A stretch of DNA of 64,000 bases from Paenibacillus aceti (GCF_003614185.1 NZ_KZ987724.1:2924171-2988170), one strand, 5' to 3'. Positions 48,414 to 56,829 are shown, numbered from the stretch's first letter. Notes: a model not told the origin generated them from the letters alone. Made by a program: numbers and translations.

Positions 48414-50211
48414 ACTCTACACCTGCCGCAACGGGAACCTCTTCATGCTGTTCAGCCTCGTCTCCATCCTCCCGATTCATATCGGCGACTAAGGAGGTAT
48501 ATAAGGGACTGCGCTCCAGCAGCTCGGTATGGCTGCCTTGATCCACGATCTTCCCTTTATCCATCACGAAGATCGTATCCGCATAAGCTATTGTGCTAAG
48601 CCGATGAGTAGAAATCAGGATGGTCTTATCCTTCATCACATTCCTCAATTCTCCCATCACTTCATTCTCTGTAATTCGATCCAGAGCGGAGGTCGGCTCA
48701 TCGAGAATTAGGATATCCGGCTTCTTCAGGATCGTCCTAGCAATCGCGAGGCGCTGTCGCTGTCCTCCGGATAATTGAAAGCCTTTATTATCGATCATCG
48801 TATCGATTCCCTCTGGCATCTGATCGAGGACCTCCTGCAAACCTGCGATGCGTGCCGCTTCATGTACTTCCTCTTCCGTAGCCTCCAAATTTCCCAGTTT
48901 AATATTTTCACCGATCGTCCCTTTGAAAATATAAGATTCCTGAAAGACGACACCGATCCGGGAATTCAGCTCTGCTCTTGTCATATTATCCATGTCTCTG
49001 GAGTCAATCTTGATCGTTCCTGACTCTATCGGCATAAAGCCCGCTAACGTTCTGAATAATGTCGTCTTGCCAGAACCGCTTCGCCCGACAAAGGCGACGG
49101 TTTCATTGTGCTTGACGCTGAAGCTGATATCCTTCAAAATATGAGCTCCATCATAGGAGACATTGACTTGCTCTGCATCGACAGCGATATCAGAACCAGC
49201 GTATGGCGAGGCTTCATCCCCTTCCTGACCAAACTGAGCAACCAATGCTTCAAAAGGGGTCTCCAGGAAGGCTTCGATTCTTTGCAGCGCTACCTCAGAT
49301 CTTTGCAATTCAGCGTAAAAATTATTGATCGCTTGCACTGGATTGAGCGCGTTGTGCAAATAGTTAACCGAGGCGACCAGCATCCCGATCGATAAAGATT
49401 CATACAGTACCTGATTGCTGCCGACCCAATAGACAAACACGATCACCAGACTGATCACCAGGCTGCTGGCCTGATAAGACAGCGTCCGATAGAACGTCTC
49501 CTTCGTGCTGGATTTGACCAGACCCGCATACATCTTCTGATTCCGGCCCCTCTCCCATTCCTCCAAGCCGTACACCCGAATTTCCCTGGACCCGTCCAGG
49601 CATTCTAATAAATGCGTTCCGATTTGCTCGTTATGCGTTCGGACATGATCGATGTGGGTCGTCAGCTGTTTCTTGAAGATCCGGGGTAGCCACAATAAGA
49701 CAGGCAAGCCTACCAGGGCGAGCAGCCCTAGCTTCCAATCCATTGTAAAGAGCACGCCGAAGGCAAGTAACATGATGAACAGCTGAGAAATCAGCTCTAC
49801 GAGGACGTGATTCATATAATCTCCCATCGTAGCTGTATCATAGCCCAGCATGGCCAGGAATTTGCCCGCCCCATGTTTCTCAATCTCCGGAATCGGTATT
49901 TTACGGATATGAGAGGTCAGCACCTCGCGGATATCAAGTGTATGCGTAATGCCAAGATAGCGAAAAATTCCGGCACGTATGAGCGAGAAAATGACGGACA
50001 GGCAGGCCAAGCCTATAGAAAGGAAGATGAGAAGCGGAAGCAATTCTGTTTTTTTCTCAATGAGAACTGTATCGATTAAATAAGCGAAGATCAGGGGCTG
50101 TCCCATCAAGGAGCCTAAGTGCAGGAAAGTACATAAATAAGCGACTCCTGTCAGCCTCCAGCGAATCTTCACATATGGCGCCAGACGCAAAAACAATCTA
50201 ATGCTGTGCAT
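48406..50211 (-). CDS. ABC exporter (fused permease-ATPase half transporter)
   Basis: 601 residues: six membrane helices (about 1-310), then an ATPase domain with Walker A GRSGSGKTT near 378, signature LSGGQRQRLAIARTI near 480, Walker B ILILDEPTSALD, and the switch His in STHRLSTIAY. It would act as a homodimer. Of the MsbA/MdlB type, it lacks the N-terminal peptidase domain of bacteriocin exporters. Embedded in the operon with 14- and 8-base overlaps, so it most likely exports the product or confers self-resistance. Confidence 0.92.
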   Translation of the reverse strand: MHSIRLFLRLAPYVKIRWRLTGVAYLCTFLHLGSLMGQPLIFAYLIDTVLIEKKTELLPLLIFLSIGLACLSVIFSLIRAGIFRYLGITHTLDIREVLTSHIRKIPIPEIEKHGAGKFLAMLGYDTATMGDYMNHVLVELISQLFIMLLAFGVLFTMDWKLGLLALVGLPVLLWLPRIFKKQLTTHIDHVRTHNEQIGTHLLECLDGSREIRVYGLEEWERGRNQKMYAGLVKSSTKETFYRTLSYQASSLVISLVIVFVYWVGSNQVLYESLSIGMLVASVNYLHNALNPVQAINNFYAELQRSEVALQRIEAFLETPFEALVAQFGQEGDEASPYAGSDIAVDAEQVNVSYDGAHILKDISFSVKHNETVAFVGRSGSGKTTLFRTLAGFMPIESGTIKIDSRDMDNMTRAELNSRIGVVFQESYIFKGTIGENIKLGNLEATEEEVHEAARIAGLQEVLDQMPEGIDTMIDNKGFQLSGGQRQRLAIARTILKKPDILILDEPTSALDRITENEVMGELRNVMKDKTILISTHRLSTIAYADTIFVMDKGKIVDQGSHTELLERSPLYTSLVADMNREDGDEAEQHEEVPVAAGVEYE

Positions 50212-51541
50212 AAATCATTCCCTCCCCCGCAAAATGGCGGATTAACGGCTTTACCCTGCTCATCCACTCAGCCAATGGCTCAGCGCTTTCCAGCGACAGG
50301 ATCGACAGCGGCGTCTCATGCAGCCAACCTGATGGCTTCAGGCGCTCTATATCGTAAATATGCGGCAATTCCCGCAACGGAGTAGTCGCAACGCTCTCCA
50401 ACGGGAGCTTGTTCTCGATCCGGCCTGATAAAGCTAGATGAGCTTCTACGGTTTGAACAATCTTGGGCATGATCACTCTATAGTCATAAAGAAGAGCGTT
50501 CTTCCGCGCTCCCTCAGACAGTTGCCGCTGCAGCCTGGAGTCGGTCAGAAGCCGAACACAGGCTTGCGCAGCTTTCTCCAGATCTATGCAGGGCTTCTCC
50601 CCGTTCCAGCTGCTATCCACCAATAATCCGTCCTCGTCCGGGGAGACCAGCGCCTGAAATCCGTCCCACTTCGTACATACCACGGGCAAGCCCCATACTT
50701 TCGCTTCCAGTAGATTGAAGCCAAAGGTCTCGCCGGGATCGGTGGAGAAATTCACAAGCAGGCTAGCCGCCGAAAATAACTGATCCTTCGCCTCCCCCGT
50801 CTTTGGCCCAACGAATTCCACAGCTTGATGGAGCTCATACCGATCCATTAGCTCTTCAAGCATCTGCTTATATTCACTTATTTGCTGCTGCGAACCGGTA
50901 AATTCACCGGCAATCGTTAATTTAGCTCCCGGTACCTGCTCGCGAACTCGGAAGAAGCAGGAGAGCAGAGCATCGATATTCTTCACATTCTCAAGCCTGC
51001 TGATCGCTAAGATCCGCTGCTCTGCCGCTTCAGAAGGCGCTGTGTTCCGCATGCCAATACATAGCGGTATTTCGGTAGCAGACTCATACACCGGCGCGAT
51101 ATTGGTCAGCGCTCGCTTACATGAGCGGGTACTAGTTAAAAGGATATCCCTATCCGTCAGGAAGGGAGTGATGCCGATCCATTGCTTCAACCAGAAGGGA
51201 GAAGCGACCGAATGCGCCATGAACAGTATGCTGAGATCCAATTGCTTATAGTTCCTCGCCATCAATAGAAAGGGAATCATCATCGGAAGATTCATATAGA
51301 GGACTTGAACATCGTACTTGGCGCATACTCGTCTTAACCCTTCCCCCAGCTCATCCAATCCATCGGGAAATCGCCTCATCCATTTATTAATGGAGCCGCC
51401 GAACAAGCGGATAAAGACAAAGGGAGGAATTCTGACCAGATCCGTATATTCCCCGAGGTAGGCGGTCCACTGATCATCGATCACCCGCTCATTCACCTTC
51501 GCTGAGTGTCCGCCTACGTATCCGATTCGTAAAGGACGCAT
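50198..51541 (-). CDS. GT4-family glycosyltransferase
   Basis: 447 residues with a GT-B fold. LRIGYVGGHSAKVNERV starts the N-terminal domain. The nucleotide-sugar-binding C-terminal domain has ILAISRLENVKNIDALL near 200, and the E-x7-E motif in GETFGFNLLEAKVWGLPVV near 300, typical of retaining GT4 enzymes. A C-terminal tail of ~70 residues extends past the usual domain. The ATG at 51541 is one base after the preceding stop; the 50-residue upstream extension is an out-of-frame read of that gene. Acceptor and sugar unknown. Confidence 0.86.
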   Translation of the reverse strand: MRPLRIGYVGGHSAKVNERVIDDQWTAYLGEYTDLVRIPPFVFIRLFGGSINKWMRRFPDGLDELGEGLRRVCAKYDVQVLYMNLPMMIPFLLMARNYKQLDLSILFMAHSVASPFWLKQWIGITPFLTDRDILLTSTRSCKRALTNIAPVYESATEIPLCIGMRNTAPSEAAEQRILAISRLENVKNIDALLSCFFRVREQVPGAKLTIAGEFTGSQQQISEYKQMLEELMDRYELHQAVEFVGPKTGEAKDQLFSAASLLVNFSTDPGETFGFNLLEAKVWGLPVVCTKWDGFQALVSPDEDGLLVDSSWNGEKPCIDLEKAAQACVRLLTDSRLQRQLSEGARKNALLYDYRVIMPKIVQTVEAHLALSGRIENKLPLESVATTPLRELPHIYDIERLKPSGWLHETPLSILSLESAEPLAEWMSRVKPLIRHFAGEGMIYAQH

Positions 51542-51542
51542 C

Positions 51543-52472
51543 CTACTGAGCCTCCTTCCACTGCCGCTGTACAGACCGCAGGCATGCTTTGATTTCTTCC
51601 TCCTGCTGCTCCAATTGCACCGCTTTATCCCAGAGCTGCTCCAGCTTGGCTGCCCCCATCGACGCTTTAATCGCCATATATCCAAAGGCATTCCAGCCTT
51701 TGACTAACGACTCTACCTTACTGGCAAAGTCATTGTCAGGGGATGTTGAGGCTACAAGATAGTCGTACAGCAGTTGATAGCTAAGCTTCCTCTTGGCGAG
51801 GATGCCAATCTGGGAAAAGGTGCGCACCAGTCGTTTTTTGGGAAATTCGGCTGCGTGATCGGTAAATTTGCGGATCGTCTCTTTTACTTCCTGTACCAGG
51901 CTGTTATGCCCCTGCACAAGCTCTTGCTCTAAATAGCTGGATACGGAATGGATGTCGGGCCTGGAGAGGTTCGTGGTATCCAATAGAAATCCTTCGCCCA
52001 AGGGGTTCTCACAGAAAGCGGATGAGATCTCCTCTTCATGCAATCTCCCTTCCCATGAGAAATAGGGGTCTACGACGGACCAATGCTGGTCCTGTTCTTC
52101 AAGAATGATCACGAAATGCGGTTGATGAATCTTGCGATAGCACCTCGTCTCATACTTCAGATAGAATAAATCCAACTGTACGAGTAGGTACTGATTCGGC
52201 TGAATTCTCATAATCATACGCCGTAGTCTCTCGAAATTCTGCTGCTTGTTCAGCCTGTGATCGTACCAGGCATGGAGCTGCTGCCGATAGAATTGTTCGA
52301 ACATCGTCCTGTAAACTTCATTCGTAATGGAGGCGGAGAAATAAGAGATACGCCCATCCTCCTCCACCTCGAAAGGGGTATTCCACGCTCCGATGAACAG
52401 CGGACGATAATCTGTCCCCGGATGCAGGGCATAAGCCAGACAATCTAGCAGACAATGAATTTGCCGTAACAT
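51543..52472 (-). CDS. asbE: AsbE-like catechol amide synthase (DUF6005/BtrH fold)
   Basis: 309 residues resembling petrobactin AsbE by recall: Cys at 7 or 11 (IHCLLDCLAYAL), GAWNTPF, HQPHFVIILEE (His), VVDPYFSWEG (Asp), SAFCENPLGEGFLLD and FSQIGILAKRKLSY. AsbE transfers 3,4-dihydroxybenzoate from AsbD to spermidine. Here it probably caps an amine; which amine is unknown. The ATG directly abuts the TGA of ACP 2, so that carrier may be its partner. Confidence 0.75.
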   Translation of the reverse strand: MLRQIHCLLDCLAYALHPGTDYRPLFIGAWNTPFEVEEDGRISYFSASITNEVYRTMFEQFYRQQLHAWYDHRLNKQQNFERLRRMIMRIQPNQYLLVQLDLFYLKYETRCYRKIHQPHFVIILEEQDQHWSVVDPYFSWEGRLHEEEISSAFCENPLGEGFLLDTTNLSRPDIHSVSSYLEQELVQGHNSLVQEVKETIRKFTDHAAEFPKKRLVRTFSQIGILAKRKLSYQLLYDYLVASTSPDNDFASKVESLVKGWNAFGYMAIKASMGAAKLEQLWDKAVQLEQQEEEIKACLRSVQRQWKEAQ

Positions 52473-52745
52473 TCAGACCCCTGAGCTTACTTTGTCATTG
52501 ATGATTTGGCCGATCTTGCCGATCGTTGCGAAGTTCTCCTCAAGCAATTCATCATCTTCATAGAAAACCTGATATTCCTGTTCAATGTGAACCATGAGAT
52601 TGACCAGCATCACCGAATCCATGCCGATCTCCGATAGTTGTGTATCGGCAGTCAGTTCCTCCAACAGCTCCGGACGCTCCAGAAGGCTGGAAATTGCTTT
52701 TTTCAAAAAAAGATGAATATGCTGTTCGCTCTGTACTGTCTCCAT
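52473..52745 (-). CDS. Acyl carrier protein 2
   Basis: 90 residues. Phosphopantetheine serine S44 lies in EIGMDSVMLVNLMVHIEQ. The acidic helix II/III region follows (YEDDELLEEN). ATG with GGAGG upstream. Placed between the aminotransferase and the AsbE-like gene. Confidence 0.87.
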   Translation of the reverse strand: METVQSEQHIHLFLKKAISSLLERPELLEELTADTQLSEIGMDSVMLVNLMVHIEQEYQVFYEDDELLEENFATIGKIGQIINDKVSSGV

Positions 52746-52760
52746 TAGAATCCTCCATCA

Positions 52761-53882
52761 TTAAACTTGTATTGTACCTAGCACGGCTCTGAGTTCTTCT
52801 GCCATAAACTTCACATCTTCCTCAGTAATCGAAATATTCATAGGCAATGACACGATCTCCCGGGCATAACGCTCGGAAACAGGGAAAGCTCCTTGCTCAT
52901 AAGGCAGATGGGCGAACGCCTCTGTTAAATGCACGGGACTTGGGTAATGGATCGCGGTTAGCACGCCCTTCTTCTGCAGATGCTTCCGGACTTTATCCCT
53001 TATAGCCGCGTCAACCCTGACAATATATAAATGGAATACATGGCTCTCATCCTGCCGATGCTTCGGCAGAACAATTCCGCCTAGATGCTGCAAATAATGC
53101 TCGTACAAGGAGGCTGCGTGGCGCCGCTTGACTGACCATTCATCCAAATGCTTCAGTTTGAGCTCGAGGGCAATCGCCTGCAACGGGTCCAGTCGGCTGT
53201 TGAAGCCGGGGAATTCATGACGATACTTCGCTTCTCCCCCGTGATTGCGTATTCTCCTTAACCGGGAAGCCAGTTCGGGGTCAGAGGTTGTAATCCCTCC
53301 GCCGTCTCCGAGAGCGCCGAGATTTTTATCGGGATAAAAGCTGAAGCAGCCCGCAATCCCCAGCGTGCCCGCCATTTGACCATGCAATCTGGCTCCCGCC
53401 GCCTGCGCGCTATCTTCCACAATAGCGATATTCCGCGCTTCAGCCCAGACTGTTAATTCCGACAGATCCACCATCTGGCCATATAAATGGACGGGGAGGA
53501 TCGCCTTTGTCCTTGGGGTCACGGCCTGCTTGGCCCGCTCCAAATCGATCAGATACGTATCGGGATCACAGTCTACCAAGACCGGTGTTGCCCCCGTATG
53601 ATGAATAGCTTCGACCGTCGCAATAAAGGTATTGGCCGCGGTGATCACTTCATCTCCCGGTCCGATCCCAAGCGCTTTCAACGTTAAAAACAAGGCATCT
53701 GTTCCGTTACCGACACCGATCGAATAAGCACTGCCCGTGTACTGTGCAAATGCTGACTCGAAGGAGGTCACCGGTGTTCCGCCAACAAAGACACCTCTGC
53801 GAGCTACTTCCTCTACCCCTTCAAGCCATTCGTCTCGAATCACTTGAAATTCAACCTGTGGACTTGAAAACAATATCCCCAT
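52761..53882 (-). CDS. DegT/DnrJ/EryC1/StrS sugar aminotransferase
   Basis: 373 residues. PLP lysine K186 lies in CFSFYPDKNLGALGDGG. Other motifs: GNGTDALFLTLKALG near 60, LPVHLYGQ near 129, EDSAQAAGA near 156, NHGGEAKYRH and GFNSRLDPLQAIAL. It uses glutamate or glutamine to aminate a keto-sugar (or keto-cyclitol). The preceding gene is an NAD(P)-dependent sugar oxidoreductase, which could supply the ketone; together they resemble pairs that build 3-amino sugars. ATG at 53882 with GGGGAGG upstream; the longer frame lacks a ribosome site. Confidence 0.9.
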   Translation of the reverse strand: MGILFSSPQVEFQVIRDEWLEGVEEVARRGVFVGGTPVTSFESAFAQYTGSAYSIGVGNGTDALFLTLKALGIGPGDEVITAANTFIATVEAIHHTGATPVLVDCDPDTYLIDLERAKQAVTPRTKAILPVHLYGQMVDLSELTVWAEARNIAIVEDSAQAAGARLHGQMAGTLGIAGCFSFYPDKNLGALGDGGGITTSDPELASRLRRIRNHGGEAKYRHEFPGFNSRLDPLQAIALELKLKHLDEWSVKRRHAASLYEHYLQHLGGIVLPKHRQDESHVFHLYIVRVDAAIRDKVRKHLQKKGVLTAIHYPSPVHLTEAFAHLPYEQGAFPVSERYAREIVSLPMNISITEEDVKFMAEELRAVLGTIQV

Positions 53883-53898
53883 GAGATTTCCTCCCCTG

Positions 53899-54891
53899 TT
53901 ATGATCGATGCGACTGACGGTTCCTCGATATTTCCTCCAATATGCGCATACTATCCACTGCTTCCGGCAATGTAACAGCCAACGGACCATCCCTTAGAAG
54001 ATGATCGCAGACCGATTGATAGATCGGCAGAGCCGACTCTCGCGAGACAGGCTCCAGCACCAGCGGTTCAGGCTGCTTTCCTTTCTCCAGCACATAAGCT
54101 TCACTGGGAGATACAACGATCACCGTCCCTTTATCCCCTCCCACTACCCACATAGGGGCAGCTGCCAGAGAGCCGAAATTCACTTCCATATTCAAGATGA
54201 TATTGTTGTCCAGCACTATATTGGCGCGAGCATAATCATCTACCTGATTCTGATCCCAGTCATAGCAATGCATGAAGGAGCTAATTTCGCGGACAGTTCC
54301 CAATTTCAGCTGCAGCAGTTGGTCGATCAAATGCACTCCCCAATCAAAAAGAGCGCCTCCGCCATATTCGGTAGTATTTCGCCATCCTTCATGGAAGGAC
54401 TTGACCCCAAAGGTCGCCCCGGAACCGAACATGTGATGACGGCGCTCCACGAACAAAATGTCCCCGATTGTCCCTTCATCCAGCACTCGCTTGACCAGCT
54501 TGAAATCTGGATCATAACGCCGATTTTGAAATACCGTCACGAACCTTCCAACCTGTTCCGAGGTCTTCAATAGCGATGAGGCTTCCTCGTAGGTTACGGT
54601 GACCGGCTTCTCGATGATGACATGCTTGCCAGAGTGCAGCGCCTGATTAGCAATCGCATAATGTGAGTTGGGAGGTGTCGAGACCAGGATGATATCGGCA
54701 TCGCTTGCCAGCAAGTCATCCAGGCTGTCCAAGGTATGAAATCCTCGTTTGGCCGCCAAGGCCTGCCGTTGTTCGGTTATATCATGCACTCCGCTCACTT
54801 CTATTTCAGGGAGCCGCTTAATTAAAGGCAAATGAACCAATTCTACAATTCTGCCGAAGCCGACGATTCCAAGCTTGATTTTACGCTCCAT
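53899..54891 (-). CDS. Gfo/Idh/MocA oxidoreductase
   Basis: 330 residues. N-terminal Rossmann fold with GIVGFGRIVELVHLP, and the family motif EKPVT (GKHVIIEKPVTVTYEEA near 92) carrying the conserved Lys. The C-terminal domain has YGGGALFDWGVHLIDQLL near 175, with the catalytic His. It oxidises a sugar or cyclitol hydroxyl to a ketone. The ATG at 54891 is 6 bases from AGGAG; the ATG at 54894 is only 3. Followed 16 bases later by the aminotransferase. Confidence 0.9.
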   Translation of the reverse strand: MERKIKLGIVGFGRIVELVHLPLIKRLPEIEVSGVHDITEQRQALAAKRGFHTLDSLDDLLASDADIILVSTPPNSHYAIANQALHSGKHVIIEKPVTVTYEEASSLLKTSEQVGRFVTVFQNRRYDPDFKLVKRVLDEGTIGDILFVERRHHMFGSGATFGVKSFHEGWRNTTEYGGGALFDWGVHLIDQLLQLKLGTVREISSFMHCYDWDQNQVDDYARANIVLDNNIILNMEVNFGSLAAAPMWVVGGDKGTVIVVSPSEAYVLEKGKQPEPLVLEPVSRESALPIYQSVCDHLLRDGPLAVTLPEAVDSMRILEEISRNRQSHRS

Positions 54892-54900
54892 CATGTTCTC

Positions 54901-55161
54901 CTAAGCCGCATTCGCTTGCAGTTCTTCGATGAAGGTAACCAATGAGCCGAGCGTCTGAAATACCGCTGGATCTACGTCCTCTTCAGGGACATCTACCTGG
55001 AATTCCTCTTCGATATATACAACCAATTGAAGCACCATAATCGAATCGATGTTCAGATCCTCGTAAATGCGATCAGCCTCATGTATTTCCGCTGGAAGGG
55101 AATGCTCCAGGCTATCCGTAATCAGCTCTTTTAACTTATCCATAATCTCCGTTCTACTCAT
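54901..55161 (-). CDS. asbD: AsbD-like aryl carrier protein (ACP 3)
   Basis: 86 residues. Phosphopantetheine serine S40 lies in LNIDSIMVLQLVVYIEEE. The later VPEEDVDPAVFQTLGS and EELQ closely parallel the AsbD carrier of Bacillus petrobactin clusters as I recall it. It would carry 3,4-dihydroxybenzoate loaded by the ligase encoded just upstream. ATG with AAAAGGAGAG upstream. Confidence 0.85.
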   Translation of the reverse strand: MSRTEIMDKLKELITDSLEHSLPAEIHEADRIYEDLNIDSIMVLQLVVYIEEEFQVDVPEEDVDPAVFQTLGSLVTFIEELQANAA

Positions 55162-55182
55162 TAGGTCTTCTCTCCTTTTGGA

Positions 55183-56421
55183 TTAATAGTTCTCGCTTAA
55201 CCATTTTCTGCTGATCTTGCCTGATGCTGCTCTAGGTATCTCTTCTACAATGTCAAAAGCGCTGGGGATTTTGTACTGGGGAAGATGCTCTATGCACCAT
55301 TGCTTTGCCAGCTCTGACGACAGGCTAGAGGTGCCCACGATCATCGCCTTCACCGCTTCCCCCCAAACTTTATGTTTAGTCCTGTAGACGACTACCTCTT
55401 GGATTTCTTCCATCCCGAGCAGTACCTGCTCGACTTCATAAGGAATGACCTTCTGCCCGCTGACATTAATCAGATCATCGATTCTTCCCTCAACCTGAAT
55501 TCTCCCTGCGGAATTTATCCAGCCCAGATCGCGGGTAAACACAGGACTTCCGTCCATCATCACAATGATTTCATCCGGTGACTCCGCATGACCATCGACG
55601 GTTACTTCAAGATGCTGCAATGGCGTGCCCACATCTGCGTGGGTAGCCGGATCGAAGCCTAGCGAGATACAGCCGAGCTCAGAGCATCCGTACTGCTGAA
55701 TGACCAGCTCAGAGCGAGCTTTCACGGTATCGAATACTTTTCCGGTAAAAGGGGCGCCCGAACTGATGATTTTATGGAATGCCCTTTCATTTCTCATGAC
55801 GGACAGCAAAATATGAAACAGATAAGGCACACCATAAACGATAGATTCTCGTGTTGATTGAATAACATGGGCTGCGAATTTAGGGTTCTTGTCGGTCACA
55901 ATCACCGGCTGCGCCTTTCGCTCCAAGGCTGCAAGTACACCTGTAATCAGACCAAAGGAATGTGAGACGGGAACGAGAATAATTGGCACTTCTGAGGAAT
56001 TGGATGATAGTCTAGCATTATAATTGGCAATCTCTCTTTCTACTTGCTGCCAGGATCGCCTTATAATCTTGGGGGTGCCAGTTGTTCCGGAACTGAATTG
56101 AAGCAATGAGGGAGTATCGATCACGGTGCTGTCGGAGAGGAATTGGACTGGTTCTGACAAACTCCCGTATAACAGTGCAGTGCTGCCAGCTTCCTGAGCC
56201 AGCTTCAAGGCTTGTCCTCTTGGCATTTCGCCGTTGATTAGAAGAACGGAGCCGTGACAGAAAATCACTTGCCTGAGTACAGACATAATTTCTGGAGGAT
56301 CCTTCAAGCATATGGCTGTGATCCGGTGCATCATTTGCTGATGCGGAATCATATCGGCAACATGCCTCCTGATCCGTTCCAGATCATCGACGGCGAAAAA
56401 TTTCGAGTTTACAAATAACAT
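55183..56421 (-). CDS. asbC: AsbC-like 3,4-dihydroxybenzoate--AMP/ACP ligase
   Basis: 412 residues, the AsbC length, shorter than typical ANL enzymes. It shares by recall the start MLFVN, CLKDPPEI, LLQFSSGTTGTPKIIRR (phosphate loop), PVSHSFGLI, VTDKNPKFA, IVYGVPYLFHIL, QQYGCSELGCIS, GRIDDLINVSGQKV and ASGKISRK (catalytic Lys). AsbC adenylates 3,4-dihydroxybenzoate and loads AsbD, which is the next gene here. First gene of the operon, with ATG after AAAGGAAAA and a sigma-A promoter upstream. Confidence 0.86.
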   Translation of the reverse strand: MLFVNSKFFAVDDLERIRRHVADMIPHQQMMHRITAICLKDPPEIMSVLRQVIFCHGSVLLINGEMPRGQALKLAQEAGSTALLYGSLSEPVQFLSDSTVIDTPSLLQFSSGTTGTPKIIRRSWQQVEREIANYNARLSSNSSEVPIILVPVSHSFGLITGVLAALERKAQPVIVTDKNPKFAAHVIQSTRESIVYGVPYLFHILLSVMRNERAFHKIISSGAPFTGKVFDTVKARSELVIQQYGCSELGCISLGFDPATHADVGTPLQHLEVTVDGHAESPDEIIVMMDGSPVFTRDLGWINSAGRIQVEGRIDDLINVSGQKVIPYEVEQVLLGMEEIQEVVVYRTKHKVWGEAVKAMIVGTSSLSSELAKQWCIEHLPQYKIPSAFDIVEEIPRAASGKISRKWLSENY

Positions 56422-56490
56422 AAATTTTCCTTTCGTGGAAGGATGTCATTTTTCGTCAATTTTCTAGTTGGTAGAATCAAGTTTATATTA

Positions 56491-56519
56491 ATCTTATTTA
56501 TCCAGACAGGAGCTGTCAA
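56491..56519 (-). promoter_or_regulatory. Sigma-A promoter of the biosynthetic operon
   Basis: Minus strand: perfect -35 TTGACA (56514-56519), a 17-base spacer, and TAAGAT (56491-56496). The leader to the asbC-like start is about 70 bases and AT-rich. I looked for a 7-1-7 Fur box (TGATAAT.ATTATCA) and did not find a convincing one. Confidence 0.6.
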
Positions 56520-56562
56520 TATCTGCCTGATAAATGACACGTATTTGTCGACAGTTCATGAG

Positions 56563-56778
56563 TTACAAATTGGGTTCAATATGGGTCCGCACCTGATCCG
56601 GCGCCTCTAATTCCTTGCCAGGGATTTCGTCAGCAGTATGGAGCATTAGCTCATTCGTCCCCCACTGCATGACCAGTGAAATAATCAGTACCTTCCCTTC
56701 ATAATACATGCGAGAGAAATTATCGGCGGGCTTGGAGGCGCAAATCTGCTTCACTACCGAGGCTTTACCTCTGGGCAT
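56563..56778 (-). CDS. Small hypothetical protein, doubtful
   Basis: 71 codons between the pgmB terminator and the biosynthetic operon promoter. The reading looks compositionally coding (YYEGKVLIISLVMQWGTNE, then a charged tail ending HIEPNL), but no clear ribosome site precedes the ATG. It may be a decayed fragment. I do not recognise it. Confidence 0.3.
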   Translation of the reverse strand: MPRGKASVVKQICASKPADNFSRMYYEGKVLIISLVMQWGTNELMLHTADEIPGKELEAPDQVRTHIEPNL

Positions 56779-56829
56779 CGATACGATTGATGGTGAGACG
56801 GGAATTCAAGGAGCTGAGAACAGCAAAAA

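Noticed and set aside
41101-56421. Calling the operon a petrobactin cluster
   Set aside because: No AsbA/AsbB-type NIS synthetase is present, and many genes have no counterpart in the asb operon.
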